Positions 48,473-56,889 of a stretch of DNA of 64,000 bases are shown piece by piece. Under the pieces are notes generated by a model that was not told where the DNA came from, did not search any database, and was given only the letters and a program-made list of their open reading frames with translations. Position 1 is the first letter of the stretch; the number at the start of each line of letters is the position of its first letter. This DNA is from Geobacillus icigianus (lineage in GTDB: Bacteria > Bacillota > Bacilli > Bacillales > Anoxybacillaceae). Location of the stretch: positions 62,001-126,000 of the forward strand of contig NZ_JPYA01000186.1 of NCBI RefSeq assembly GCF_000750005.1. The letters run 5' to 3'. The translations under genes and the position numbers were made by a program.

Positions 48473-48528
48473 AAAATCATGAAATGAAGGGCGGCCGTTC
48501 CGCTGCCGCCTCTCATTTTGTGATTTTG
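48472..48528. repeat. Long imperfect inverted repeat inside the nup operon
   Basis: A 24-base arm (48472-48495, beginning CAAAATCATGAAATGA) pairs with 48505-48528 (ending CATTTTGTGATTTTG) around the loop CGTTCCGCT; one mismatch and three G-T pairs. It directly follows the terminator and precedes the nupO ribosome site by about 14 bases. Confidence 0.75.
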
Positions 48529-48555
48529 ACCTTGCCGAAATGGGGAGTGAAGCGT

Positions 48556-50085
48556 TTGGAATACGTGATTGAAATGCTCAACATCCGCAAAGTGTTTGGC
48601 GCGTTTGTCGCCAACGACAACATTACGCTGCAAGTGAAAAAAGGGGAGATCCACGCCCTCCTTGGCGAAAACGGGGCCGGCAAGTCGACGCTCATGAACG
48701 TGCTGTTTGGCCTTTATCAGCCCGATGGCGGCGAAATCCGCGTCAAAGGGAAGCCGGTGCGCATCACCGACCCGAACGTCGCCAACGATCTCGGTATCGG
48801 CATGGTGCATCAACATTTTATGTTGGTCGATACGTTCACCGTCACCGAAAACATTATTTTAGGCAGCGAGCCGACGCGGGCGGGAACGATCGATATCAAG
48901 CGGGCCGAGCAGGAGGTGCGCGAGCTGTCGGAACGATACGGGCTTGCTGTTGATCCGACGGCGAAAGTCGCTGACATTTCGGTCGGCATGCAGCAGCGCG
49001 TGGAAATTTTAAAGACGCTCTATCGGGGCGCCGACATTTTGATTTTTGACGAACCGACAGCGGTGTTGACGCCGCAGGAAATTCGCGAGCTGATGGACAT
49101 TATGCGCACCCTTGTCCGCGAGGGGAAATCGATTATTTTGATCACCCATAAGCTCAAGGAAATTATGGAAGTGTGCGACCGCGTCACCATCATCCGCCGC
49201 GGCAAAGGGATTGCGACGCTCAATGTAGCGGAGACGAACCCGAACGAACTGGCGGCGCTCATGGTCGGCCGCGAGGTGCAATTCACGACGGAAAAACGGC
49301 CGGCCGAACCGGGAACGCCGGTGCTTGAAATTGAAGGGTTGGTCGTCAAAGACGCCCGCGGGCTCGCCGCGGTCAATGGGTTGAATTTGACGGTGCACGG
49401 CGGTGAAATCGTCGGCATTGCCGGAGTCGACGGCAATGGGCAGACCGAGCTGATCGAAGCGATAACCGGCTTGATCAAAGCAGAATCCGGGACGATTCGG
49501 CTCAACGGCCGAGACATTACGAACTTGCCGCCGCGCCAAATCATCGAAGCCGGCGTCGGCCATATTCCGCAAGACCGGCATAAGCATGGGCTGGTGCTCG
49601 ATTTTCCGATCGGCGAGAACATGGTGCTGCAGACGTATTACAAGCCGCCATACTCCAAGCGGGGCTTGTTGAACTTCACGGCGATTTATGAAAAAGCGCG
49701 CCAGCTCATCCGCGAGTTTGACGTGCGCACGCCGGATGAGTATACGAAAGCAAGGGCGTTGTCGGGTGGCAACCAGCAAAAAGCGATCATCGGCCGCGAA
49801 GTCGACCGCGATCCGGACTTGTTGATCGCCGCCCAGCCGACGAGGGGGCTTGACGTCGGAGCGATCGAGTTTATTCATAAACGGCTCATCGAACAGCGCG
49901 ACCGCGGGAAAGCGGTGCTGCTCGTTTCGTTTGAGCTCGATGAAGTCATGAACGTCAGCGATCGGATCGCCGTCATTTACGAAGGAAAAATCGTCGCCAT
50001 CGTCGATCCGAAAGCGACGACGGAGCAAGAGCTTGGGCTGTTGATGGCCGGAAGCAAACGGAAGGAAGCGGGTGTGTCGTCATGA
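48556..50085 (+). CDS. nupO: ABC transporter ATPase of the nucleoside importer (NupO-like)
   Basis: 509 residues from a TTG at 48556 after GGGGAGTGA. Two fused nucleotide-binding domains of the sugar/nucleoside type. The first has LLGENGAGKSTLMNVLFG, the signature ISVGMQQRVEILK and ILIFDEPTAVLTPQE. The second has a degenerate Walker A (GVDGNGQTELIEAITG, Gln for the Lys) but a canonical signature LSGGNQQK. Such asymmetry is normal for this family. It energises uptake through NupP/NupQ. Its stop overlaps the nupP start (ATGA). Confidence 0.94.
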   Translation: MEYVIEMLNIRKVFGAFVANDNITLQVKKGEIHALLGENGAGKSTLMNVLFGLYQPDGGEIRVKGKPVRITDPNVANDLGIGMVHQHFMLVDTFTVTENIILGSEPTRAGTIDIKRAEQEVRELSERYGLAVDPTAKVADISVGMQQRVEILKTLYRGADILIFDEPTAVLTPQEIRELMDIMRTLVREGKSIILITHKLKEIMEVCDRVTIIRRGKGIATLNVAETNPNELAALMVGREVQFTTEKRPAEPGTPVLEIEGLVVKDARGLAAVNGLNLTVHGGEIVGIAGVDGNGQTELIEAITGLIKAESGTIRLNGRDITNLPPRQIIEAGVGHIPQDRHKHGLVLDFPIGENMVLQTYYKPPYSKRGLLNFTAIYEKARQLIREFDVRTPDEYTKARALSGGNQQKAIIGREVDRDPDLLIAAQPTRGLDVGAIEFIHKRLIEQRDRGKAVLLVSFELDEVMNVSDRIAVIYEGKIVAIVDPKATTEQELGLLMAGSKRKEAGVSS

Positions 50086-51128
50086 AATCCAATCGCCTTC
50101 AACAACTTTTCATTCCCGTGCTGGCGGTCTTGCTTGGCATGATTGCCGGCTCGATCGTGATGCTCGCAAGCGGCTACAATCCGATCGCTGGCTTTTCCGC
50201 TCTCGTATACGGAGCGTTTGGCGATACGTACTATATCGGCGAAACGATCCGGCAGACGACGCCGTATATTTTGACCGGCTTGGCGGTCGCGTTCGCGTTT
50301 CGCACCGGCTTGTTTAATATCGGGGTCGAAGGGCAGCTGATCGTCGGCTGGCTCGCCGCCGTTTGGGTCGGGGTGTCGTTTGATTTGCCCAAAATCGTCC
50401 ATTTGCCGCTCGCCATTTTGGCAGCCGCTGCGGCTGGGGCGTTGTGGGGCTTGCTTCCCGGCGTGTTAAAGGCCTATTTGAAAGTCCATGAAGTCATTAT
50501 TACGATCATGATGAACTATATCGCCTTGCACGTCACGAACGCCATCATCCGCTCGGTGCTGTCGGATGAAGGATTCAAATCGGATCCGGTCAAGCCGAGC
50601 GCCTCGCTCCAGTCCGAGTTTTTCGGGGCGATCACGCACCACTCGACGATGCATTACGGCATTTTCATCGCCATCGCCGCGGCGTTCATCATGTGGTTTT
50701 TGTTGGAGCGGACAACGAAAGGGTTTGAGCTGCGCGCGGTCGGCTTCAATCAGCACGCGTCACAGTACGCCGGCATGAACGTGCGCGCCAACATCATTTT
50801 AGCCATGGTCATCTCCGGTGCTTTTGCCGGTGTCGCCGGGGCGATGGAAGGGCTTGGGACGTTTGGAAACATCTCTACGAAAGCCGGATTCACCGGCCTT
50901 GGGTTTGACGGCATTGCCGTCGCCTTAATCGGCGGCAACAACGCGTTTGGCATTTTGCTCTCTGCCTTGTTGTTTGGCGCCTTGAAAGTCGGGGCGCTGG
51001 AAATGCCGTCAAGCGCCGGCGTGCCGACTGAGCTCGTCGATATCATTATCGCGCTCATTATTTTCTTTGTCGCATCCAGCTACATGATCCGCTGGCTGTT
51101 ATCTCGTGGACAAAAGGGGGCGGAGTAA
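50082..51128 (+). CDS. nupP: Nucleoside ABC transporter permease 1 (NupP-like)
   Basis: 348 residues, about eight to ten membrane helices. Family text: FIPVLAVLLGMIAGSIVMLA, IGETIRQTTPYILTGLAVAF, FRTGLFNIGVEGQLIVG and MNVRANIILAMVISGAFAGV with GLGFDGIAVALIGGNNAFGI. This is the BPD_transp_2 group of branched-chain/nucleoside permeases. ATGA overlap with nupO; nupQ follows with no gap. Starts after AAGCGGGTG. Confidence 0.93.
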   Translation: MKSNRLQQLFIPVLAVLLGMIAGSIVMLASGYNPIAGFSALVYGAFGDTYYIGETIRQTTPYILTGLAVAFAFRTGLFNIGVEGQLIVGWLAAVWVGVSFDLPKIVHLPLAILAAAAAGALWGLLPGVLKAYLKVHEVIITIMMNYIALHVTNAIIRSVLSDEGFKSDPVKPSASLQSEFFGAITHHSTMHYGIFIAIAAAFIMWFLLERTTKGFELRAVGFNQHASQYAGMNVRANIILAMVISGAFAGVAGAMEGLGTFGNISTKAGFTGLGFDGIAVALIGGNNAFGILLSALLFGALKVGALEMPSSAGVPTELVDIIIALIIFFVASSYMIRWLLSRGQKGAE

Positions 51129-52088
51129 GTGAGCGTGTACGATGTCTTGCAGACGATTATCCCGACGGCCATTTTCTTTGCGGCCCCCCTTATTTTCACC
51201 GCGCTTGGCGGCGTGTTCAGCGAACGGTCCGGCGTTGTGAACATCGGGCTGGAAGGGCTTATGACCATCGGCGCGTTTGTCGGGATTGTGTTTAATTTGA
51301 CGTTTGCCGATCGATTGGGCGCATGGACACCATGGCTCGCCTTAGTGGCGGCCGTGATCGTCGGGGCTGTCTTTTCCTTGCTGCACGCTGTCGCGTCGGT
51401 GACGTTTCGCGCCGATCAAGTCGTCAGCGGGGTGGCGATCAACTTTTTGGCTCTCGGCTTGTCGTTGTTTTTGGTGAAAAAAATGTACGGCAAAGGACAA
51501 ACCGACCAAATTCAAGTCGGATTTGACAAAATGGATGTGCCGGTATTAAGCGATATCCCGATCATTGGGCCGCTGTTGTTTTCCAACGCCTATGTGCCGT
51601 CGTACATTGCCATTGCTTTGGCGTTTGTATCATGGTATGTCATTTATAAAACGCCGTTTGGCCTGCGGCTGCGCGCGGTCGGCGAACATCCGATGGCGGC
51701 CGATACGATGGGGATTAACGTCGCCAAAATGCGCTATATCGCCGTCATGATCAGCGGGGCGCTCGGCGGGCTGGGCGGCGCGGTGTACGCGACGATCATC
51801 TCCCGCGACTTCAGCCATGCGACGATCTCGGGGCAAGGGTTTATGGCGCTCGCGGCGATGATTTTTGGCAAATGGCATCCGGTCGGGGCGATGGGGGCGG
51901 CGCTCTTTTTCGGCTTGGCGCAAAGTTTGAGCATCGTCGGCCAAACGATTCCGCTGTTGAAAAACGTGCCGACCGTTTACTTGCTTATCGCCCCTTACGT
52001 GCTTACCATTTTGGCGTTGGCCGGTTTCATCGGCCGGGCGGAAGCGCCCAAAGCGGCCGGCACGCCATACATTAAAGGAAAACGGTGA
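51129..52088 (+). CDS. nupQ: Nucleoside ABC transporter permease 2 (NupQ-like)
   Basis: 319 residues from a GTG directly after the nupP stop; its ribosome site (AAAGGGGGCGGAG) is inside nupP. Many membrane helices with the conserved GVFSERSGVVNIGLEGLMTI, FRADQVVSGVAINFLALGLS, VGEHPMAADTMGINVAKMRY and GQGFMALAAMIFGKWHPVGA. It forms the heteromeric channel with NupP. A strong terminator ends the operon. Confidence 0.93.
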   Translation: MSVYDVLQTIIPTAIFFAAPLIFTALGGVFSERSGVVNIGLEGLMTIGAFVGIVFNLTFADRLGAWTPWLALVAAVIVGAVFSLLHAVASVTFRADQVVSGVAINFLALGLSLFLVKKMYGKGQTDQIQVGFDKMDVPVLSDIPIIGPLLFSNAYVPSYIAIALAFVSWYVIYKTPFGLRLRAVGEHPMAADTMGINVAKMRYIAVMISGALGGLGGAVYATIISRDFSHATISGQGFMALAAMIFGKWHPVGAMGAALFFGLAQSLSIVGQTIPLLKNVPTVYLLIAPYVLTILALAGFIGRAEAPKAAGTPYIKGKR

Positions 52089-52090
52089 CG

Positions 52091-52124
52091 AAAACGGCTG
52101 TCCGAACAACGGACGGCCGTTTTT
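52091..52124 (+). terminator. Terminator after nupQ
   Basis: AAAACGGCTGTCCG and CGGACGGCCGTTTT form a 14-bp stem (one G-T pair) with loop AACAA and a T tail. Confidence 0.9.
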
Positions 52125-52140
52125 GACTGGATGGAATGAT

Positions 52141-52170
52141 TTGCATTTTTCGCTGGCCAAAAGGTATATT
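52141..52170 (+). promoter_or_regulatory. Sigma-A promoter of ymfF
   Basis: TTGCAT (52141-52146), an 18-base spacer and TATATT (52165-52170), 64 bases before the ymfF start. Confidence 0.7.
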
Positions 52171-52234
52171 GTTGCTAAGGAGTTTTACAATAAAAAAGGT
52201 AGCGCACTTTGGGCAACAGTAAGGAGGAGTTGGA

Positions 52235-53533
52235 TTGGTCGACGAAAAAGTCACAGCGGTCGGACCGGTACGCGTTCATACGATTCCGACCGATAAGTAC
52301 AAAACGAACACGATCGTTTGGAAAATGAAGGCCCCTCTTGCCAAGGAGACGGTGACGATGCGCGCGCTGCTGCCGCATGTGCTGCAAAGCGGCACCGCTG
52401 ACTATCCAAGCGTAAAGGCGCTGCGCACCCATCTCGATGAGCTGTACGGAGCGACGCTTCAGGTCGATTTGAGCAAAAAAGGCGAACAGCATGTGGTGAC
52501 GATTCGCATCGATGTCGCCAACGAACAGTTTTTGCCGGAACGGCCGGCGCTTTTCGATAAAGCGCTCCAGCTTCTCGCCGATCTGCTGCTTCGCCCGGCG
52601 CTCGATGGCGGCCGGTTTGTCCCTGAGATCGTCGAACAAGAGAAACGGGCGCTCCGCCAGCGCATTCAGGCGGTGTACGACGACAAAATGCGTTATGCGA
52701 ACATGCGCCTTGTGCAGGAAATGTGCAAAGGCGAGCCGTACGCCCTCTCGCCGAACGGCGAGCTCGAAGATGTCGATGCCATTACCGCCGAGGGGCTGTA
52801 TCGCTATTATGAGCAGGCGTTGGCGGACGATGAGCTCGATTTGTATGTCATCGGCGACGTCGAAGAAGAAAAGGTGCTCGCTGCGGTCACGAACCGCTTC
52901 GCTTTGCCAACACGCTCGCCATCCGCACAGGCGCCGCTCGCTCCGACCAAAGCGCGAGGGGAAGTGAACGAAGTGATCGAGCGGCAAGATGTCAAGCAAG
53001 GGAAACTGAACATGGGCTATCGGACTGACGTGACGTACGAGGACGACGATTACTACGCCTTGCAGCTGTTTAACGGCATTTTCGGCGGGTTTTCTCACTC
53101 GAAGCTGTTCATCAACGTCCGCGAAAAAGCGAGCCTCGCCTACTATGCCGCCTCTCGGCTGGAAAGCCATAAAGGGCTGTTGATGGTGATGTCGGGCATT
53201 GAGCCGGCCCATTACGAGAAGGCGCGCCGCATCATTGATGAACAGATGCAGGCGATGAAAAACGGCGATTTCACCGATGAAGAAATGGTGCAGACGAAAG
53301 CGGTCATCCGCAATCAGCTGCTTGAGACGCTCGATACGCCGCGCGGACTCGTCGAAGTGCTGTACCATAACGTCGTTTCCACGCGGCAGCGCTCGATCGA
53401 GGAATGGCTGACCGGCACCGATCAAGTGACGCGCGAAGACGTGGTGCGCGTCGCAGGCAAAGTGGCGCTCGATACCGTCTACTTTTTGACCGGAATGGAA
53501 GGGGGGGCGGACGATGGAAAAACAGGTGTATGA
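52235..53533 (+). CDS. ymfF: YmfF, M16-family protein lacking the zinc motif
   Basis: 432 residues from a TTG after AAGGAGGAGT. M16 fold is evident (MRALLPHVLQSGTADYPSVK, ALRTHLDELYGATLQVDLSK, GIFGGFSHSKLFINVREKAS, LAYYAASRLESHKGLLMVMS). The HxxEH zinc site expected near the N-terminus is absent, whereas it is present in the adjacent ymfH product. This fits a heteromeric peptidase of the AlbE/AlbF or PqqL type with one inactive subunit. It overlaps ymfH by 20 bases. Confidence 0.92.
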   Translation: MVDEKVTAVGPVRVHTIPTDKYKTNTIVWKMKAPLAKETVTMRALLPHVLQSGTADYPSVKALRTHLDELYGATLQVDLSKKGEQHVVTIRIDVANEQFLPERPALFDKALQLLADLLLRPALDGGRFVPEIVEQEKRALRQRIQAVYDDKMRYANMRLVQEMCKGEPYALSPNGELEDVDAITAEGLYRYYEQALADDELDLYVIGDVEEEKVLAAVTNRFALPTRSPSAQAPLAPTKARGEVNEVIERQDVKQGKLNMGYRTDVTYEDDDYYALQLFNGIFGGFSHSKLFINVREKASLAYYAASRLESHKGLLMVMSGIEPAHYEKARRIIDEQMQAMKNGDFTDEEMVQTKAVIRNQLLETLDTPRGLVEVLYHNVVSTRQRSIEEWLTGTDQVTREDVVRVAGKVALDTVYFLTGMEGGADDGKTGV

Positions 53534-54803
53534 AACGCTAGGCGAGACGCTGTTTTACGAAAAAATGGAAAACGGCTTGGACGTCTATATATTGCCGAAA
53601 AAAGGATTCCATAAAACGTATGCGACGTTTACGACGAATTACGGTTCGGTTGACAATCAGTTTGTGCCGCTCGGAAAAACGGAAATGAAACGCGTCCCGG
53701 ATGGCATCGCCCATTTTTTGGAGCATAAGCTGTTTGAAAAAGAGGATGGCGATGTGTTTCAGCAGTTCAGCAAACAAGGCGCGTCGGCGAACGCCTTTAC
53801 GACGTTCACCCGCACCGCCTATTTGTTCTCAAGCACCGATAACGTTGAGAAAAACTTGGAGACATTGATCGATTTTGTGCAAACGCCGTATTTTTCCGAC
53901 AAAACGGTCGAAAAAGAAAAAGGCATCATCGGCCAAGAAATCCGCATGTACGATGACAACCCGGACTGGCGCGTTTACTTCGGCGCCATTGAAAGCATGT
54001 ATCACAACCATCCGGTCAAAATCGACATCGCCGGTACGGTCGAATCGATCGCCAAGATTACAAAAGAGCTGCTGTATGAGTGCTACGAAACGTTTTATCA
54101 CCCAAGCAACATGCTGTTGTTTGTCGTCGGGCCGGTCGATGAGCAAAAAATGATGCAGCAAATCCGCGACAATCAGGCGAAAAAGTCGTTTCCGCCGGCG
54201 CCGGAAGTGAAGCGGTTTGCGTACGAAGAGCCAAGCGCCGTGGCGGAAAAGAAAAAAATCATTCCGATGCACGTGCAGACGAATAAATGTTTTGTCGGCA
54301 TCAAAGCGCCGTCCGTGCCGAATACCGGCGGGCAAAAGCTGCGCCATGAGCTCGCGTTTCACGTGCTGCTCGATTACTTGTTCGGCAAAAGCTCACCGCA
54401 TTACGAACGGCTGTACCGCGAAGGGCTGATCGATGATACGTTCATGTACGATTATACCGAAGAGCGAGAATTCGGCTTTGCCCTCGTCGGCGGCGATACG
54501 CGCGATGCTGAGCGCCTCGCTTCAGAAATTCAAACGGTGCTGTTGTCGTTGGATGTCGACGCCATAAAGAAAGAAGAAATCGAGCGGGTGAAAAAGAAAA
54601 AGATCGGCGCTTTTTTGCGCGCGCTCAACTCGCCGGAATACATCGCCAACCAGTTTACGCGCTACGCGTTTTACGGCGCCAGCTTGTTTGACATTTTGCC
54701 GGTGCTCTCCGCGCTGACGATCGATGAGATAGCGGACGTCGCTTCGGCTTGCTTCCGCGATTCGCAGCTCGCGGTTTGCGAAGTCGTGCCCAAAGAGTCA
54801 TAA
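53514..54803 (+). CDS. ymfH: YmfH, M16-family zinc metallopeptidase
   Basis: 429 residues; the ATG at 53514 lies inside the end of ymfF after GGAAGGGGGGG. Zinc-binding HFLEHKLFEKEDGD is intact and the further glutamate comes in KEKGIIGQEIRMYDDNPDWR. The C-terminal half has YERLYREGLIDDTFMYDYTE, the region that completes the M16 active site. Probably forms a complex with YmfF; substrate unknown. Followed by a terminator. Confidence 0.93.
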   Translation: MEKQVYETLGETLFYEKMENGLDVYILPKKGFHKTYATFTTNYGSVDNQFVPLGKTEMKRVPDGIAHFLEHKLFEKEDGDVFQQFSKQGASANAFTTFTRTAYLFSSTDNVEKNLETLIDFVQTPYFSDKTVEKEKGIIGQEIRMYDDNPDWRVYFGAIESMYHNHPVKIDIAGTVESIAKITKELLYECYETFYHPSNMLLFVVGPVDEQKMMQQIRDNQAKKSFPPAPEVKRFAYEEPSAVAEKKKIIPMHVQTNKCFVGIKAPSVPNTGGQKLRHELAFHVLLDYLFGKSSPHYERLYREGLIDDTFMYDYTEEREFGFALVGGDTRDAERLASEIQTVLLSLDVDAIKKEEIERVKKKKIGAFLRALNSPEYIANQFTRYAFYGASLFDILPVLSALTIDEIADVASACFRDSQLAVCEVVPKES

Positions 54804-54877
54804 AGAGGTTTGCGCTCCGGTTCGTCTGCGACATGGACGCATGTCCAAGACGATGCGGATGCGCGCCGTTGATCGGG

Positions 54878-54917
54878 AAGAGGGCGTTTCCTCGCTGTTT
54901 GGCGGGCCCTCTTTTTT
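54878..54917 (+). terminator. Terminator after ymfH
   Basis: AAGAGGGC (54878-54885) pairs with GCCCTCTT (54905-54912), followed by TTTTT. It lies about 75 bases past the ymfH stop. Confidence 0.8.
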
Positions 54918-54918
54918 C

Positions 54919-55047
54919 GTGAGCATTCCCCAAAACGGCGATGCTCACCTTGGGGCGGAGGGCGCACCACTGTTCGCGAGTCTGACGCAAGACGCTCCCG
55001 CCGGCCGTGAAAGATTTTGTGGAGGGCGCACCGCTGTTCGCGAGTCT
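54919..55047 (+). repeat. 27-bp direct repeats and a hairpin in the ymfH-ymfI gap
   Basis: GGAGGGCGCACC(A/G)CTGTTCGCGAGTCT occurs at 54957-54983 and 55021-55047, differing at one base, 37 bases apart. Just before, GTGAGCAT (54919-54926) pairs with ATGCTCAC (54941-54948). The 400-base gap has no credible gene otherwise; short open frames there have no ribosome site. Confidence 0.75.
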
Positions 55048-55206
55048 TGGCAATATCGGCGGTCGCCGGCTTGCCGATCGCGCGGAAGTTGCGATTTGCG
55101 GGTCTTTTCAGCGAACAAGGCTCGGTCTATGGTGTTTATACGAAGCGGTGAACGCGGCTCGCTCATCAATCATTAATGGGGTGGATGGAAAAGGAGGGGA
55201 AACGTT

Positions 55207-55923
55207 ATGCGCTACGCTTTGATTACCGGCGCTTCCGGGGGGATTGGACAAAGCATCGCCCGCGAATTGGCTAAAAGCGGCTATGGGCTGTTTCTTCATT
55301 ACTATCGGCGGCGGGCTCCGGTCGCTGCGCTGCAGCGAGAATTGGCCGGCACGCATGTCGTTCCGGTGGAAGCCGACTTGTCGATGCCTTCCGAAGTCGA
55401 TCGGCTGCTCGCGCAAATCGACCGGCCGATCGACGCCATCGTTTACAATAGCGGGGCCAGTTATTACGGGCTGCTGACGGATATGAATGACGAACTGATA
55501 GAGCGCATGGTGCATCTTCATGTCACGAGCCCCGCTTTGTTGATCAAACGGTTGCTCCCGCCGATGATTGCGAACAAGCGCGGTCATATTGTGTTCATTT
55601 CCTCCATTTGGGGGGTGTGCGGCGCTTCCTGTGAAGCCGTCTATTCGATGACCAAAGGCGGGCAGAACGCGTTTGCCAAAGCGCTCGCCAAAGAACTGGC
55701 CCCAAGCGGCATTCGCGTGAACGCGGTCGCCCCTGGAGCGATCGAGACCGACATGCTGCGGCCGTTAGGCGCCGAAGATCTTCAAGCGCTGGTCGATGAA
55801 ATTCCCGCCGGCCGGCTCGGCACCCCGGAGGAGGTGGCGAAAACGGTGGCGTTTCTCTTATCAGACGCCGCTTCCTACATTACGGGCCAAGTCATTTCCG
55901 TCAACGGCGGCTGGCATTGCTAA
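55207..55923 (+). CDS. ymfI: YmfI, SDR oxidoreductase (EF-P 5-aminopentanone reductase)
   Basis: 238 residues from the ATG at 55207 after AAGGAGGGG. Short-chain dehydrogenase fold: cofactor motif YALITGASGGIGQSIARELA, YNSGASYYGLL, catalytic Ser in FISSIWGVCG, YxxxK in YSMTKGG, and NAVAPGAIETDML. B. subtilis YmfI reduces the 5-aminopentanone on EF-P Lys32 to 5-aminopentanol, which matters for swarming. The same gene neighbourhood (ymfF-ymfH-ymfI-ymfJ) supports the assignment. Confidence 0.93.
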   Translation: MRYALITGASGGIGQSIARELAKSGYGLFLHYYRRRAPVAALQRELAGTHVVPVEADLSMPSEVDRLLAQIDRPIDAIVYNSGASYYGLLTDMNDELIERMVHLHVTSPALLIKRLLPPMIANKRGHIVFISSIWGVCGASCEAVYSMTKGGQNAFAKALAKELAPSGIRVNAVAPGAIETDMLRPLGAEDLQALVDEIPAGRLGTPEEVAKTVAFLLSDAASYITGQVISVNGGWHC

Positions 55924-56003
55924 ATGCCTATGGGGCTGGTGTTTCGTGCAAAATACTGCTGATTCCATCCATTTCTCAATTCGAGAAACCTTGCACAATC
56001 AGC

Positions 56004-56222
56004 GTGAAAATGCCGCACTGGCGCAGGATTTTCATCCCCTGGGTGGAGGGCGAATCCACTGTCCATGGATCTTTTCCGTGAAAATGCCGCACTGGCGCAG
56101 GATTTTCATCCCCTGGGTGGAGGGCGAATCCACTGTCCATGGATCTTTTCTGTGAAAATGCAGGACTGACGCGGATTTTCATCCCTAGGTGGAGGGCAAA
56201 CGTTGCCTATGGAACTTTTCTG
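56004..56222 (+). repeat. Three tandem 74-bp repeats upstream of ymfJ
   Basis: Units begin at 56004, 56078 and 56152 (GTGAAAATGC...). The first two are identical over 73 of 74 bases; the third is diverged (GCAGGACTGACGCGG, CTAGGTGGAGGGCAAACG). Each unit contains GAAAAT...ATTTTC, and TCCATGGA in the first two. 74 is not a multiple of three and the frames do not continue, so it is not coding. Confidence 0.95.
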
Positions 56223-56383
56223 AATGAAAAGGCTGCCGAGCGGTGTGTGACATCGATGTTTCACCTTCGATGTTGGTGCCCGTTTTGTTCTTGCCCAATC
56301 GGGACCGCTAAGGCGGCGAAACGTATATTTTGGCTTCGGACAGGCAAACTATCCTTGAAACGTTCATCAAGGAGGGAATAGAC

Positions 56384-56638
56384 ATGTCGGTATTGGACAA
56401 CTTTGAACAATGGAAAGAATTCTTAGCTGAACGTCTGCAGCAGGCGCAGCAACAAGGGTTGAACCAGCAAGTCATCTCCGATGTCGCTTATCAAATCGGG
56501 GACTATTTGGCCAAACACGTCGATCCGAAAAACCCGGAAGAGCGGGTGCTTGCTGACCTTTGGAGCGTAGCCGATGAAAGAGAACAGCATGCGCTCGCCA
56601 ATATGATGGTGAAGCTCGTTCAACATCGCCAACACTGA
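56384..56638 (+). CDS. ymfJ: YmfJ, DUF3243 family protein
   Basis: 84 residues from the ATG at 56384, seven bases after AAGGAGGG. All-helical DUF3243 text: VLDNFEQWKEFLAERLQQAQ, ISDVAYQIGDYLAKHVDPKN, PEERVLADLWSVADEREQHA and LANMMVKLVQ. Function unknown; common in sporulating bacilli between ymfI and ymfK. The upstream gap carries the 74-bp repeats. Confidence 0.9.
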   Translation: MSVLDNFEQWKEFLAERLQQAQQQGLNQQVISDVAYQIGDYLAKHVDPKNPEERVLADLWSVADEREQHALANMMVKLVQHRQH

Positions 56639-56648
56639 ACAAACAAAC

Positions 56649-56684
56649 GGGGTGTCCCAAACGAAAGAGCGGGGCACCTTTTCT
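56649..56684 (+). terminator. Terminator after ymfJ
   Basis: GGTGTCCC (56651-56658) pairs with GGGGCACC (56671-56678), then TTTTC. The arm sequence GGGTGTCCC recurs in the recA terminator. Confidence 0.7.
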
Positions 56685-56811
56685 GCTGGAAGCCGGCTGC
56701 GGCTTTCGCCCCGAACATGCGGCCAAGGCCGCCGCTGGAGACGATCCGGCCGGGCAGATCCCCTTGCTGTTCCCCTCGCATGGAAATGGCGTTTTTCCTC
56801 CTCCTTTTCGG

Positions 56812-56841
56812 TTGCTTTTCCATTTGCGGTTATAGTAGTAT
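56812..56841 (+). promoter_or_regulatory. Weak promoter candidate for ymfK
   Basis: TTGCTT (56812-56817), an 18-base spacer and TAGTAT (56836-56841). A TATAGT at 56831-56836 is an alternative -10. No other element was seen in the ymfJ-ymfK gap. Confidence 0.35.
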
Positions 56842-56889
56842 GAATTTAGCATAAGGCGTTTGTGCGGACACCGGCAAGGAGGAGACGGA

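Noticed and set aside
55796..56155. Frame containing MPHWRRIFIPWVEGESTVHG as a repeat protein
   Set aside because: The 74-bp period is not a multiple of three, so the repeats cannot encode a repeated peptide in one frame; no ribosome site.
56004..56222. 74-bp repeats as a CRISPR array
   Set aside because: Units are directly adjacent with no unique spacers, and no cas genes are nearby.
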